From positions 806,001-870,000 of the forward strand of contig NZ_CP139348.1 in NCBI RefSeq assembly GCF_038561965.1: a stretch of DNA of 64,000 nucleotides, given 5' to 3'. The DNA is from Stutzerimonas stutzeri. Its GTDB lineage: Bacteria > Pseudomonadota > Gammaproteobacteria > Pseudomonadales > Pseudomonadaceae. Each line of letters opens with the position of its first letter. The first letter of the stretch is position 1. The position numbers and the translations under genes were made by a program. The notes below the pieces were generated by a model. The model was not told the DNA's origin, ran no database searches, and saw only the letters and a list, made by a program, of their open reading frames with translations. Shown piece after piece: positions 1-9,986 of the stretch.

Positions 1-1
1 C

Positions 2-1234
2 CCACGCGTCGAGGCGCTGCGCCAGCAGCTGCGCGGCTTCATGGATGAGCACATCGTGCCGCGCATCGGTGCCTGGCATTCGGAGGTGGCGGCCGGTCAG
101 TATCCGGTGTCGTTCATGGACGATCTCAAGGCGCTGGCGCGTTCGGAAGGGCTATGGAACCTGTTTTTGCCGTCGCTTCGCGACGATGAGCCGGGTATGG
201 GCCTGAGCAATCTCGAGTACGCGCCGCTGGCCGAGATCATGGGCCGCGTGCACTGGGCCTCAGAGGTGTTCAACTGCAACGCGCCGGACACCGGCAACAT
301 GGAGCTGCTGCACATGTTCGCCTCAGCCGAGCAGCGCGAGCGCTGGCTCAAGCCGCTGCTTGATGGGGCGATCCGTTCGGCCTTTGCCATGACCGAGCCG
401 GACGTGCCGTCTTCGGACGCTACCAATATCCAGACGCTGATCCGCCGCGACGGCGACGACTACGTGATCAACGGGCGCAAGTGGTTCATCACCAACGCCT
501 CGCATCCCAACTGCAAACTCCTGATCGTCATGGGCAAGACCGCCCCGGACGCGGAGAGCCATCAGCAGCAGAGCATGATCCTGGTGCCGTTCGACACACC
601 CGGTGTTGAGCTGGTGCGCAATATCCCGGTGATGAACCACATCGCGCCGGAAGGCCACAGTGAGCTCCTGCTGCGCAATGTACGGGTGCCAGCGAGCAAC
701 CTGCTGGGCAAGGAGGGCGACGGCTTCATGATGGCTCAGGCGCGTCTCGGGCCTGGGCGCATCCACCACTGCATGCGTTCGATCGGCATGGCCGAGCTGG
801 CGTTGGAGCTGATGGTCGAGCGTTGCCAGGAGCGCAAGGCGTTCGGCAAGTACCTGCAGCAATATTCCAATGTCGCCGACTGGATCGCCGAATCGCGCAT
901 CGAGATCGAGCAGGCACGGCTGCTGGTGCTCAAGACCGCCTGGATGATCGACGAGGTCGGTGCCAAGGCGGCGCGCAAGGAGATCTCGATGATCAAGGCG
1001 CTGGTGCCGCGCATGCACACCAACGTGGTGGATCGCGCGATCCAGGTCTATGGCGCGATGGGGCTGACGCCGGATACGCCGCTGGCCGACATGTGGACCG
1101 GCGGCCGCGCCCTGCGCTTCGCCGACGGCCCTGACCAGGTACATCTGCGCAGCATTGCCAGGATGGAAATCAAGGCCAGCGAGGCCACACGTGGCGCGAC
1201 GGCCGATTACCTCACGCCGCCCGGGCGGCACTGA
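2..1234 (+). CDS. acyl-CoA dehydrogenase family protein (5' end cut by window edge)
   Basis: FAD-dependent acyl-CoA dehydrogenase of the ACAD10/11-like type, expected to oxidise an acyl-CoA to the 2-enoyl-CoA in the cytoplasm. The frame is open from base 2, and the residues before the first Met (PRVEALRQQLRGF) look like a normal N-terminal helix, so the gene starts upstream of the window. Visible family features are AFAMTEPDV, the NGRKWFITNA strand, the LGPGRIHH helix start, the ERKAFGKYLQQ region and the C-terminal YGAMGLTPDTPLADMW segment. Substrate cannot be told. It has no obvious link to the nos genes that follow after about 260 bases. Confidence 0.9.
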   Translation, partial: PRVEALRQQLRGFMDEHIVPRIGAWHSEVAAGQYPVSFMDDLKALARSEGLWNLFLPSLRDDEPGMGLSNLEYAPLAEIMGRVHWASEVFNCNAPDTGNMELLHMFASAEQRERWLKPLLDGAIRSAFAMTEPDVPSSDATNIQTLIRRDGDDYVINGRKWFITNASHPNCKLLIVMGKTAPDAESHQQQSMILVPFDTPGVELVRNIPVMNHIAPEGHSELLLRNVRVPASNLLGKEGDGFMMAQARLGPGRIHHCMRSIGMAELALELMVERCQERKAFGKYLQQYSNVADWIAESRIEIEQARLLVLKTAWMIDEVGAKAARKEISMIKALVPRMHTNVVDRAIQVYGAMGLTPDTPLADMWTGGRALRFADGPDQVHLRSIARMEIKASEATRGATADYLTPPGRH

Positions 1235-1416
1235 CAACGATTGCTGCTGGCTGCGCTGCTCTCGCCGTTGCGCGGCCTTTCTCAAGTTTGCGCCATTCCG
1301 GTGCATACGCTTGCGTCTCTCCGCTGGTGGCCTAGGCTGGTCACTGCAACGCCGTGTTCGTTCCGTGTCATGGATTCTTTGACATGGAACAACGAAAGTG
1401 CCCGCCGGGCGCGTCC

Positions 1417-1430
1417 TTGATTGCAGTCAA
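1417..1430 (+). promoter_or_regulatory. FNR/DNR box upstream of nosR
   Basis: TTGATTGCAGTCAA matches the FNR-family consensus TTGAT-N4-ATCAA at 9 of 10 positions. Its centre is 1423.5, so a class II promoter would start near 1465, and a TACCAT -10-like hexamer lies at 1454-1459. This placement puts the first in-frame ATG (1458) at or before the transcript start and favours the ATG at 1494 for nosR. Confidence 0.85.
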
Positions 1431-1493
1431 GGGGAGTCGCGCCACCGCTCCCCTACCATGCAGGCCATATCAACGGCACAAGCAGGTAATGAG

Positions 1494-3671
1494 ATGGCTC
1501 CCCGCGAGTTCTGGCTGGCTGGTGCGTTAGGTGCCTGGGCCAAGAGCCTTGTCATACTTTTAACCCTGACTGTTTGCGCACTGCCGTCGCAGGCCAAGGA
1601 ATACGAGGCCGAGCGCCAGCGCATCGAGCAGTTCTTTCCCGATGCCCAGAGCATTTCCGAGCCCGAGGGCGACTATCAGGTTCGCACGCTGCGCAAGGGC
1701 GACGAGGTGCTGGGCTACGCCTTCCAGAGCATCAACGTCACCAAGATCCCGGCCTACTCCGGCAAGCCGATCAACATGCAGGTGCTGCTCGATCCGCAGG
1801 GCGTAATCCGCGATGCCTATGTGCTCGAGCACCACGAGCCGATCCTGCTGATCGGCATCCCCGAGCAGAAGCTGCACGATTTCAACGCCAAGTACGAAGG
1901 CATCAAGGCGGACCGGCGCGTAGTGGTCGGCCGCTCCAAGGACAGCAACGCGGTGACCATCGACGCCGTGACCGGTGCCACGGTGACGGTGATGGTGGTC
2001 AACGAGGTGGTCATGCGCGCCGCCCATGAAGTGGCGGTATCGCTGGGCCTGATCGAGGCCGGCGACAGCGCGCGACCTAAGCCTGCCAGCGTCCGCCAGG
2101 ACCTGTTCCAGCCTGCCGACTGGACCGAATTGACCGGCAGTGGCGCTATCCGTCGTTTGCACCTGACCCGCGGGCAGATCGACGAGGCATTCAAGGGCAC
2201 CGAAGCCGAAGGCATCGACGAGGCCACGGCGCAAACCGCCAACGACACCTTCATCGACCTCTACGCGACCCACCTGAACCCGCCGACCATCGGCCGCAAT
2301 CTGCTAGGTGAAAACCAGTACCGCTTTCTGATGGAAGAGCTCAAACCCGGCGAGCAGGCCATCGCAGTACTGGGCAGCGGCGAGTATTCGTTCAAGGGCT
2401 CGGGTTACGTGCGCGGCGGCATTTTCGATCGGATGCAGCTGCGCCAATTCGGCGACATCATCAGTTTCCGTGATCTCGACTTCCAGCGGCTCAACGACAT
2501 CTACCTCGACGGCGCGCCGCGCTTCAGCGAGATGGCGATCTTCATCATTCGTGCGCAAGCGGCGTTCGACCCAGGCTCACCCTGGACGCTGGAACTGCTG
2601 GTGCGTCGCCAGACCGGCCCGGTCAGTGGCATGTTCACCAGCTTCGAGCTGCCTTATCAGATGCTCGAGGATTACATCGAGCGTCCGCAGCCAACTGCCG
2701 AGGAACTGGCTGCGATCGAGGAAGCCAACCGGCCGATGTGGGTCAACATCTGGTACCAGAAGTCCTTCCAGATCGGCGTGATCCTCGCGGCGCTTGGTCT
2801 GCTGACCGTGATTCTGTTCCTGCAGGACAAATTCACCCAGCAACCGAAATTCCTCCACTGGCTGCGCCGCGGCTACCTGGTGTTCACCGTCGGGTTCATC
2901 GGCTGGTATGCGCTGGGCCAGCTGTCTGTGGTCAACGTGCTGACCTTCGTTCATGCGTTGTTTCAGGACTTCCGCTGGGAGCTGTTCCTTTCCGATCCGG
3001 TGATTTTCATCATCTGGACCTTCACTGCCGCCAGCATCCTGCTCTGGGGTCGCGGGGTATTCTGCGGCTGGTTGTGCCCGTTCGGTGCCCTGCAGGAGCT
3101 GATCAACGAGGCCGCGCGCAAGCTGAAGATTCCGCAGTACGAGCTGCCGTTCGCCGTGCACGAGCGGCTCTGGGCGATCAAGTACATTGTCCTGCTGGTG
3201 CTGTTCGGCCTCTCCCTCGAGTCGATGATGATGGCCGAGAAGGCCGCCGAGGTTGAGCCCTTCAAGACCGCCATCACCCTCAAGTTCGACCGCCAGTGGT
3301 GGTTCGTCGCCTACGCGGTGTTCCTGCTGGTGATCAATATCTTCACCCGCAAGGTGTACTGCCGCTACGTCTGCCCGCTGGGCGCGGCGCTGGCGATTCC
3401 GACCAAGTTGCGTCTGTTCGACTGGCTCAAGCGCCGCAAGGAGTGTGGCGATCCGTGCCAGCTCTGCGCCAAGGAATGCGAGATCCAGGCGATCCATCCG
3501 GACGGCCGCATCAATGCCAACGAGTGCCACTACTGTCTCGACTGCCAGATGACTTATCACAACGAGAACAAGTGTCCGCCGCTGGTGAACAAGAACAAGC
3601 GCAACAAGCGCGGCAAGAAAGCACCGGCATCCGCCGAGCTGATTCCCGTGGTGCAAGTGGTGGAACCCTGA
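1494..3671 (+). CDS. nosR: NosR, membrane flavoprotein/iron-sulfur protein for N2O reductase expression and activity
   Basis: NosR sustains N2O reductase in vivo, probably as an electron donor, and is needed for nosZ expression. The 725-residue product has an N-terminal membrane/signal segment (about 10-35) and a periplasmic FMN-binding domain with the flavin-attachment motif TGAT near residue 160. Several transmembrane helices follow from about 421. There are two CX3CP motifs (CGWLCP near 523, CRYVCP near 622) and a C-terminal double-cluster ferredoxin domain with CGDPCQLCAKEC and CHYCLDC. The open frame extends upstream to 1398 but covers the FNR box, so ATG 1494 is chosen; ATG 1458 is the alternative. 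It is the first gene of nosRZDFYL-tatE. Confidence 0.95.
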   Translation: MAPREFWLAGALGAWAKSLVILLTLTVCALPSQAKEYEAERQRIEQFFPDAQSISEPEGDYQVRTLRKGDEVLGYAFQSINVTKIPAYSGKPINMQVLLDPQGVIRDAYVLEHHEPILLIGIPEQKLHDFNAKYEGIKADRRVVVGRSKDSNAVTIDAVTGATVTVMVVNEVVMRAAHEVAVSLGLIEAGDSARPKPASVRQDLFQPADWTELTGSGAIRRLHLTRGQIDEAFKGTEAEGIDEATAQTANDTFIDLYATHLNPPTIGRNLLGENQYRFLMEELKPGEQAIAVLGSGEYSFKGSGYVRGGIFDRMQLRQFGDIISFRDLDFQRLNDIYLDGAPRFSEMAIFIIRAQAAFDPGSPWTLELLVRRQTGPVSGMFTSFELPYQMLEDYIERPQPTAEELAAIEEANRPMWVNIWYQKSFQIGVILAALGLLTVILFLQDKFTQQPKFLHWLRRGYLVFTVGFIGWYALGQLSVVNVLTFVHALFQDFRWELFLSDPVIFIIWTFTAASILLWGRGVFCGWLCPFGALQELINEAARKLKIPQYELPFAVHERLWAIKYIVLLVLFGLSLESMMMAEKAAEVEPFKTAITLKFDRQWWFVAYAVFLLVINIFTRKVYCRYVCPLGAALAIPTKLRLFDWLKRRKECGDPCQLCAKECEIQAIHPDGRINANECHYCLDCQMTYHNENKCPPLVNKNKRNKRGKKAPASAELIPVVQVVEP

Positions 3672-3737
3672 GCCGTCGCCGTTGGCGAGGTGCTCGATCG
3701 TTGTGTTGAAGCAGATGTCCCAAAGGAGCAAAACCCC

Positions 3738-5651
3738 ATGAGCGACAAGAGCAAGAACAACCCCGAGGCGCTGGAAAAAGGCGGCATGAGCCGTCGCGGC
3801 TTCCTCGGCGCCAGCGCCGTTACCGGCGCGGCTGTAGCGGCCACTGCCCTGGGCGGCGCAGTGATGACCCGTGAATCCTGGGCCGCAGCGGTCAAGGACG
3901 CGCGGCAGAACATCCACGTCGCTCCGGGCGAACTGGATGACTACTACGGTTTCTGGAGCGGCGGCCACCAGGGTGAAGTGCGCGTGCTTGGTATCCCGTC
4001 GATGCGCGAGCTGATGCGTATCCCGGTGTTCAACGTCGATTCCGCCAGCGGCTGGGGCCTGACCAACGAAAGCCGCGCGATCATGGGCGACAGTGCCAAG
4101 TTCCTCAACGGCGACTGCCACCACCCGCACATCTCCATGACTGACGGCAAGTACGACGGCAAGTACCTGTTCATCAACGACAAGGCCAACACCCGCGTCG
4201 CCCGTATCCGTCTGGATATCATGAAGTGCGACAAGATGATCACCGTGCCGAACTGCCAGGCCATCCACGGCCTGCGCCTGCAGAAGGTGCCACACACCAA
4301 ATACGTATTCGCCAACGCCGAATTCGTCATCCCGCACCCGAACGACGGCAAGATCTTCGATCTGCAGGATGAGAACAGCTACACCATGTACAACGTCATC
4401 GACGCCGAGAAGATGGAGATGGCCTTCCAGATCATCGTCGACGGCAACCTCGATAACACCGACGCCGATTACACCGGCCGCTTCACCGCAGCCACCTGCT
4501 ACAACTCGGAAAAGGCCTACGACCTCGGCGGCATGATGCGCAACGAGCGCGACTGGGTCGTGGTATTCGACATCGTGGCTGCAGAAGCTGCGGTCAAGGC
4601 CGGCAAGTTCATCACTCTCGGCGACTCCAAGGTGCCGGTGCTCGACGGCCGCAAGAAGGCCGAGAAGGACAGCCAGTTCACCCGCTACATCCCGGTACCG
4701 AAGAACCCGCACGGCCTGAACACTTCGTCCGACGGCAAGTACTTCATCGCCAACGGCAAGCTGTCCCCTACCGTGTCGATGATCGAAATCGCCAAGTTGC
4801 CTGATCTGTTCGCCGACAAGCTGAAGGACCCGCGCGACACCATCGCTGCCGAAGTGGAACTGGGCCTCGGCCCGCTGCACACCACCTTCGACGGTCGCGG
4901 CAACGCCTACACCACCGTGTTCATCGACAGCCAGGTGGTGAAGTGGAACATGGCCGATGCGGTTCGCGCCTACAACGGCGAGAAGGTCAACTACATCAAG
5001 CAGAAGCTGGACGTGCATTACCAGCCTGGCCACATCCATGCCTCGCTGTGCGAAACCAGCGAAGCCGACGGCAAGTGGCTGGTGGCGCTGTGCAAGTTCA
5101 GCAAGGACCGCTTCCTGCCGACCGGCCCGCTGCATCCGGAGAACGATCAGCTGATCGACATTTCCGGCGAGGAAATGAAGCTGGTGCACGATGGCCCGAC
5201 TTATGCCGAGCCGCACGACTGCATCATGGCCCGTCGCGACCAGATCAAGACCAAGAAGATCTGGGACCGCAACGACCCGTTCTTCGCCCCCACCGTGGAA
5301 ATGGCGAAGAAGGACGGCATCAACCTGGACGCCGACAACAAGGTCATCCGTGACGGCAACAAGGTGCGCGTCTATATGACCTCCATGGCGCCGGCGTTCG
5401 GCGTGCAGGAATTCACCGTCAAGCAGGGCGATGAAGTTACCGTGACCATCACCAACATCGACCAGATCGAGGACGTGTCCCACGGTTTCGTCATGGTCAA
5501 CCATGGTGCGAGCATGGAGATCAGCCCGCAGCAGACCTCTTCCATTACCTTCGTCGCTGACAAGCCCGGCCTGCACTGGTACTACTGCAGCTGGTTCTGC
5601 CACGCGCTGCACATGGAAATGGTCGGCCGCATGCTGGTCGAGCCCGCTTAA
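3738..5651 (+). CDS. nosZ: NosZ, nitrous-oxide reductase
   Basis: Periplasmic multicopper enzyme reducing N2O to N2. The product is 638 residues, the length known for P. stutzeri. A Tat signal with SRRGF lies at residues 18-22, followed by a hydrophobic stretch. The seven-bladed propeller carries CuZ histidines, including the HHPH cluster near 129-132. The C-terminal cupredoxin domain has the CuA ligands: a His in VSHGF near 583, then CSWFCHALHMEM with C618, C622, H626 and M629. The start at 3738 is set by the AAAGGAG ribosome-binding site at 3722-3728. A hairpin follows the stop before nosD. This is the clade I (Tat-exported) form. Confidence 0.98.
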   Translation: MSDKSKNNPEALEKGGMSRRGFLGASAVTGAAVAATALGGAVMTRESWAAAVKDARQNIHVAPGELDDYYGFWSGGHQGEVRVLGIPSMRELMRIPVFNVDSASGWGLTNESRAIMGDSAKFLNGDCHHPHISMTDGKYDGKYLFINDKANTRVARIRLDIMKCDKMITVPNCQAIHGLRLQKVPHTKYVFANAEFVIPHPNDGKIFDLQDENSYTMYNVIDAEKMEMAFQIIVDGNLDNTDADYTGRFTAATCYNSEKAYDLGGMMRNERDWVVVFDIVAAEAAVKAGKFITLGDSKVPVLDGRKKAEKDSQFTRYIPVPKNPHGLNTSSDGKYFIANGKLSPTVSMIEIAKLPDLFADKLKDPRDTIAAEVELGLGPLHTTFDGRGNAYTTVFIDSQVVKWNMADAVRAYNGEKVNYIKQKLDVHYQPGHIHASLCETSEADGKWLVALCKFSKDRFLPTGPLHPENDQLIDISGEEMKLVHDGPTYAEPHDCIMARRDQIKTKKIWDRNDPFFAPTVEMAKKDGINLDADNKVIRDGNKVRVYMTSMAPAFGVQEFTVKQGDEVTVTITNIDQIEDVSHGFVMVNHGASMEISPQQTSSITFVADKPGLHWYYCSWFCHALHMEMVGRMLVEPA

Positions 5652-5660
5652 GCTGTACGA

Positions 5661-5690
5661 ACCATCGCCCGTCAGCAGGCGGGTGATGGT
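5661..5690 (+). terminator. Hairpin between nosZ and nosD
   Basis: ACCATCGCCCG (5661-5671) pairs with CGGGTGATGGT (5680-5690), with one G-T wobble and an 8-base loop. No run of T follows, so it may act as an mRNA stabiliser or attenuator that keeps nosZ expression above nosDFYL rather than as a full terminator. Confidence 0.55.
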
Positions 5691-5777
5691 GCAACGATTG
5701 CGCGCAGAACCTCGGTGTATCGCCGGGGTTCCAGCGGCAGGATTCACCCGCCTGGAAGCTGAAGAAGGTCAAACGCA

Positions 5778-7088
5778 GTGTTCAAAGCTCAGGCTACGTT
5801 TTCGCTTTACTCGGCAGCAGTCACGCTGCTGCTCCTATTGAGTGGCACTGCCCAGGCGGCGCCGCAATCGATCACAACCCTGCCGCTGCAGCCCGACGGT
5901 GAAAACCGCTGGCGGCTACCTGCCGGGGAATATCAGGGTCAGTTCACCATCGAGCAGACCCTGCAGTTGCATTGCGAGCCGGGGGCGATCATCCGGTCAG
6001 AGGGGCAGGGCAGCAGCCTCGTTATCAGCGCACCCGACGTCGTCGTCGACGGTTGTACGCTGCGCGAGTGGGGCGCCAATCTGACCGCTATGGATTCGGC
6101 GATTTTCATCCTGCCGGCCGCCGGGCGCGCGTTGATCAGCAACAACCGCATGCATGGCCCCGGATTCGGCGTGTTTGTCGATGGCGCCAGCGACGTGCAG
6201 GTGACCGGCAACACAATCGACGGTGAGCCGAGCGTTCGCTCGCAGGACCGCGGCAACGGTATCCATCTGTTCGCGGTGAAAGGTGCGCGGGTTATCGGTA
6301 ACCAGGTGCGCAATGCCCGCGACGGTATCTACATCGACACCTCCAACGGCAATCACCTGGAAGCCAATGTCCTCGAGGATCTGCGTTACGGCGTGCATTA
6401 CATGTTCGCTAATGACAACAGCGTGATCGACAACATCACCCGGCGTACCCGCACCGGTTATGCCCTGATGCAGAGCCGCAAGCTGACCGTGATCGGCAAC
6501 CGTTCCGAGCGGGACCAGAACTACGGCATCCTGATGAACTACATCACCTACTCGACGATCAAGGGCAACTTCGTCAGTGACGTGCAGCGTGGCGACACGG
6601 GCGGCGACAGCATGATCAGCGGTGGCGAGGGCAAGGCCCTGTTCATCTACAACTCGCTGTTCAACACCATCGAAAACAACCACTTCGAGAAAAGCTCGCT
6701 GGGCATCCATCTGACCGCGGGCTCGGAAGACAACCGCATTTCCGGTAACGCCTTCGTCGCCAATCAGCAGCAGGTCAAGTACGTCGCCAGTCGCACCCAG
6801 GAATGGTCGGTGGACGGCCGTGGCAACTACTGGAGCGATTACCTGGGCTGGGACCGCAATGACGACGGTCTTGGCGATGTCGCCTACGAACCCAACGACA
6901 ACGTTGATCGCCTGCTCTGGCTCTACCCGCAGGTGCGTCTGTTGATGAACAGCCCGAGCATCGAAGTGCTGCGCTGGGTGCAGCGGGCCTTCCCGGTGGT
7001 CAAGTCGCCGGGCGTGCAGGACAGCCATCCGCTGATGAAGCTGCCCACTGAAAAACTCCTAACCGAAAAGCAGGAACCAACGTCATGA
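5778..7088 (+). CDS. nosD: NosD, periplasmic copper-site maturation protein
   Basis: NosD works with the NosFY transporter in assembling the CuZ centre of NosZ. The start is a GTG preceded by a GAAGAAGG purine run. Residues 1-27 are a Sec signal ending in AQA. The rest is a right-handed beta-helix (CASH/pectin-lyase-like) with many repeated N-x-I and G-N turns, such as [16 protein letters not shown] and IENNHFEKS. At 436 residues it has the family's usual length. Its end overlaps the nosF start by four bases (ATGA), showing translational coupling. Confidence 0.95.
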   Translation: MFKAQATFSLYSAAVTLLLLLSGTAQAAPQSITTLPLQPDGENRWRLPAGEYQGQFTIEQTLQLHCEPGAIIRSEGQGSSLVISAPDVVVDGCTLREWGANLTAMDSAIFILPAAGRALISNNRMHGPGFGVFVDGASDVQVTGNTIDGEPSVRSQDRGNGIHLFAVKGARVIGNQVRNARDGIYIDTSNGNHLEANVLEDLRYGVHYMFANDNSVIDNITRRTRTGYALMQSRKLTVIGNRSERDQNYGILMNYITYSTIKGNFVSDVQRGDTGGDSMISGGEGKALFIYNSLFNTIENNHFEKSSLGIHLTAGSEDNRISGNAFVANQQQVKYVASRTQEWSVDGRGNYWSDYLGWDRNDDGLGDVAYEPNDNVDRLLWLYPQVRLLMNSPSIEVLRWVQRAFPVVKSPGVQDSHPLMKLPTEKLLTEKQEPTS

Positions 7089-8011
7089 ACGCCGTCGAGA
7101 TCCAGGGCGTAAGCCAGCGTTACGGCAGCATGACCGTGCTGCACGATCTGAATCTGAACCTCGGTGAAGGCGAGGTGCTGGGGCTGTTCGGCCATAACGG
7201 CGCGGGCAAGACCACCAGCATGAAACTGATTCTCGGCCTGCTTTCGCCGAGCGAAGGCCGGGTCAAAGTGCTCGGCCGCGCGCCAAACGATCCGCAGGTG
7301 CGCCGCCAGCTTGGCTATCTGCCAGAGAACGTCACCTTCTACCCGCAGTTGAGTGGTCGCGAAACCCTGCGCCACTTCGCCCGGCTGAAGGGCGCGGCTG
7401 TGGCTCAGGTGGATGAACTGCTCGAACAGGTCGGCTTGGCGCACGCTGCCGATCGCCGGGTGAAAACCTATTCCAAGGGCATGCGCCAGCGCCTCGGGCT
7501 GGCCCAGGCACTGCTTGGCGAGCCGCGCCTGCTGCTGCTCGACGAGCCGACGGTGGGCCTCGATCCGATTGCCACGCAAGATCTGTACTTGCTGATTGAT
7601 CGCCTGCGCCAGCGCGGCACCAGCATCATTCTCTGCTCCCACGTGCTGCCTGGCGTCGAAGCGCATATCAACCGTGCGGCAATCCTCGCCAAGGGCAGCT
7701 TGCAGGCGGTCGGCAGCCTGACGCAGCTGCGTGCCGAAGCCGGTCTGCCGGTGCGTATCCGCGCCAGCGGTGTCCGCGAGCGTGATAGCTGGTTGCAGCG
7801 CTGGAGCGCCGCCGGGCACAGCGCCCGTGGTCTCAGTGAATCGAGCCTGGAGGTGGTGGCGGTAAACGGCCATAAGCTGGTGTTGCTGCGTGAACTGCTC
7901 GGCGAAAGCGAGCCGGAAGACATCGAGATCCATCAGCCGTCGCTGGAAGACCTTTATCGCTTTTACATGGAGCGCGCCGGCGACGTGCGCGCTCAGGAGG
8001 GTCGCGTATGA
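7085..8011 (+). CDS. nosF: NosF, ABC transporter ATPase for N2O reductase maturation
   Basis: Cytoplasmic ATPase that pairs with membrane protein NosY and feeds an unidentified, probably sulfur-containing species to NosD for CuZ assembly. The Walker A motif GHNGAGKTT is near residue 38, the signature YSKGMRQR near 132, and Walker [14 protein letters not shown] follows. A C-terminal extension of about 80 residues is typical of this family. It overlaps nosD upstream and nosY downstream by four bases each, so nosDFY are translated as a coupled unit. Confidence 0.95.
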   Translation: MNAVEIQGVSQRYGSMTVLHDLNLNLGEGEVLGLFGHNGAGKTTSMKLILGLLSPSEGRVKVLGRAPNDPQVRRQLGYLPENVTFYPQLSGRETLRHFARLKGAAVAQVDELLEQVGLAHAADRRVKTYSKGMRQRLGLAQALLGEPRLLLLDEPTVGLDPIATQDLYLLIDRLRQRGTSIILCSHVLPGVEAHINRAAILAKGSLQAVGSLTQLRAEAGLPVRIRASGVRERDSWLQRWSAAGHSARGLSESSLEVVAVNGHKLVLLRELLGESEPEDIEIHQPSLEDLYRFYMERAGDVRAQEGRV

Positions 8012-8838
8012 ACCAGGTATGGAACATCGCCCGCAAGGAATTCAGTGATGGCCTGCGCAACCGCTGGCTGCTCGCCATCAGCCTGCTTTTCGCCGTGCTG
8101 GCGGTTGGCATCGCCTGGCTCGGCGCCGCGGCTTCCGGCCAGCTTGGCTTCACCTCGATTCCGGCGACCATCGCCAGCCTGGCCAGCCTGGCCACGTTCC
8201 TGATGCCGCTGATCGCTCTGCTTCTGGCTTACGACGCCATCGTCGGTGAGGACGAGGGCGGCACCTTGATGCTGCTGTTGACCTATCCGCTGGGCCGCGG
8301 GCAGATCTTGCTCGGCAAGTTCGTCGGCCACGGGCTGATCCTCGCCCTGGCGGTACTGATCGGCTTCGGTTGTGCGGCGCTGGCCATTGCCCTGCTGGTC
8401 GACGGTGTCGAACTCGGCCTGCTGCTCTGGGCGTTCGGCCGTTTCATGATCTCCTCGACACTGCTTGGCTGGGTATTCCTCGCTTTCGCCTACGTGCTCA
8501 GCGGCAAGGTCAGCGAGAAGTCGAGCGCGGCCGGACTGGCGCTCGGCGTGTGGTTTCTCTTCGTGCTGGTGTTCGACTTGGTGCTGCTGGCGCTGCTGGT
8601 GCTCAGTGAAGGCAAGTTCAATCCCGAGCTGCTGCCCTGGTTACTGCTGCTCAACCCCACCGACATCTACCGGCTGATCAATCTATCCGGCTTCGAGGGC
8701 AGTGGCAGCGCCATGGGCGTACTCTCGCTCGGCGCTGACCTGCCGGTGCCGGCATCGGTACTCTGGCTGTGCCTGCTGGCGTGGATCGGGGCGTCGCTGC
8801 TGCTCGCGTACGGCATCTTCCGCCGCCGCCTGACCTGA
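8008..8838 (+). CDS. nosY: NosY, ABC-2 type membrane subunit
   Basis: Inner-membrane partner of NosF in N2O reductase maturation. The 276-residue protein is almost wholly hydrophobic, with about six transmembrane helices, and has the N-terminal motif [14 protein letters not shown] seen in ABC-2 permeases linked to NosF. The start overlaps the nosF stop (ATGA). nosL follows after 25 bases. Confidence 0.95.
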   Translation: MNQVWNIARKEFSDGLRNRWLLAISLLFAVLAVGIAWLGAAASGQLGFTSIPATIASLASLATFLMPLIALLLAYDAIVGEDEGGTLMLLLTYPLGRGQILLGKFVGHGLILALAVLIGFGCAALAIALLVDGVELGLLLWAFGRFMISSTLLGWVFLAFAYVLSGKVSEKSSAAGLALGVWFLFVLVFDLVLLALLVLSEGKFNPELLPWLLLLNPTDIYRLINLSGFEGSGSAMGVLSLGADLPVPASVLWLCLLAWIGASLLLAYGIFRRRLT

Positions 8839-8863
8839 TACTCACGAATCGAGGAATACCTGC

Positions 8864-9427
8864 ATGAACGCTTTGTATCGCATCGGTGCCGGCACCCTGT
8901 TCGCCGCATTGCTCGCTTTCGGCCTGAGCGGCTGTGAAGAGAAGCAAGAGGCTCAGCAATCGCTCGAGCCGGTGGCGTTTCATGCTGAAGACGAATGCCA
9001 CGTCTGCGGCATGGTCATCAGCGACTTCCCAGGCCCCAAGGGGCAAGCAGTGGAGAAGGGCGGGGTGAAGAAGTTCTGCTCCACCGCCGAGATGCTCGGC
9101 TGGTGGCTGCAACCGGAGAACCGGCTGCTCAACGCCAAGTTGTATGTGCATGACATGGGTCGCAGCGTTTGGGAGCACCCGGACGATGGTCATCTGATCG
9201 ACGCAACCAGCGCCTACTATGTGGTCGGCACATCGCTCAAGGGCGCCATGGGCGCGTCGCTGGCAAGCTTCGCCCAGGAGCAGGACGCGCTGCGTCTGGC
9301 CGAGGAGCATGGCGGTCGCGTACTGCGCTTCGACCAGATCGACCAGGCGCTGCTGCAGGAGGCAGCCAGCATGCAGCACGGCAGCATGCACGACCACAGG
9401 CCCGGCGCTTCGCACCAGGGGCATTGA
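8864..9427 (+). CDS. nosL: NosL, copper-binding lipoprotein
   Basis: Outer-membrane or periplasmic Cu(I) chaperone that supplies copper to NosZ. The signal peptide ends in a lipobox (LSGC, Cys near residue 24). The mature part contains the CHVCGM motif and the downstream Met/Lys-rich pattern of the NosL family, and the C-terminus is rich in His and Met. A GAGGA ribosome-binding site precedes the ATG. It lies in the nos operon between nosY and tatE. Confidence 0.95.
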   Translation: MNALYRIGAGTLFAALLAFGLSGCEEKQEAQQSLEPVAFHAEDECHVCGMVISDFPGPKGQAVEKGGVKKFCSTAEMLGWWLQPENRLLNAKLYVHDMGRSVWEHPDDGHLIDATSAYYVVGTSLKGAMGASLASFAQEQDALRLAEEHGGRVLRFDQIDQALLQEAASMQHGSMHDHRPGASHQGH

Positions 9428-9479
9428 AGCGATTCAGTAACCGCAACCAGTCTTTCGACACATCCCGAGGTAAGCACAA

Positions 9480-9662
9480 ATGATGGGTATCAGCATCTGG
9501 CAACTTCTGATCATTCTTCTGATCGTGGTCATGCTGTTCGGCACCAAGCGCCTGCGTGGCCTGGGCTCCGATCTGGGCAGCGCGATCAGCGGTTTTCGCA
9601 AATCGGTGAGTGAGGGCGAAACCACGGCCCAGGCCGAAGCGGTGAAGCAGGAACTCAAGTAG
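9480..9662 (+). CDS. tatE: TatE/TatA-family translocase subunit
   Basis: Small subunit of the twin-arginine export system, present as the last gene of the nos operon as in other P. stutzeri strains. It presumably supports export of NosZ, the Tat substrate encoded five genes upstream. The 60-residue protein has one N-terminal transmembrane helix (about 5-20), the LFGTKRL hinge and an amphipathic helix ([15 protein letters not shown]), the normal TatA fold. The ATG at 9480 is directly followed by a second ATG at 9483, and either could be used. No tatB or tatC is nearby. Confidence 0.9.
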   Translation: MMGISIWQLLIILLIVVMLFGTKRLRGLGSDLGSAISGFRKSVSEGETTAQAEAVKQELK

Positions 9663-9709
9663 TCACGCCTCGATCTGCCGTGACCATGGCCCGGCATCTG
9701 AACTGACGA

Positions 9710-9736
9710 CGGCGGGCGTAATCGCGATGCCCGCCG
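9710..9736 (+). terminator. Hairpin after tatE
   Basis: CGGCGGGC (9710-9717) and GCCCGCCG (9729-9736) form a perfect 8-bp stem about 50 bases after the tatE stop, before the separate nnrS promoter. The T-run is weak. It probably ends the nos transcript. Confidence 0.55.
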
Positions 9737-9853
9737 GGTTCATCCGCGACTTCCTCGCCTCCTCAACCGGCAATGCTGCTGCGCACCGCAACGGTGCGCT
9801 TATGCGCGCCCCCTGCGCGCCAATCGTCACTTTTCCGTCGCCTCGGAAAAAAG

Positions 9854-9867
9854 CTGATTGCAATCAA
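9854..9867 (+). promoter_or_regulatory. FNR/DNR box upstream of nnrS
   Basis: CTGATTGCAATCAA, 9 of 10 consensus positions, centre 9860.5. A -41.5 arrangement gives a start near 9902, with TACCCT at 9884-9889 as a -10 candidate. The 324-base gap between tatE and nnrS holds this box and the tatE hairpin; I see nothing else in it. Confidence 0.8.
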
Positions 9868-9986
9868 GTCTGCCGAGGGCACCTACCCTGTAGAAAGTAA
9901 TCCTGGCTCCCAGATTCGGGAGCGGTCATCTAGTCCGGCGCGTAGTGATTGTCGCAGCCGGGCACAGAACGTCTGGAGGCCCTTCC

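Noticed and set aside
1398..1493. Longer N-terminus of NosR starting at 1398 or 1458
   Set aside because: The 1398 start lies upstream of, and reads through, the FNR box, and 1458 falls at or before the predicted transcript start. The conserved signal segment begins after 1494.
2577..5747. Very long open frame on the minus strand opposite nosR and nosZ
   Set aside because: Its predicted protein is rich in His, Val and Asp in the way typical of antisense frames of GC-rich genes. It has no start signal, and nosZ on the other strand is unambiguous.
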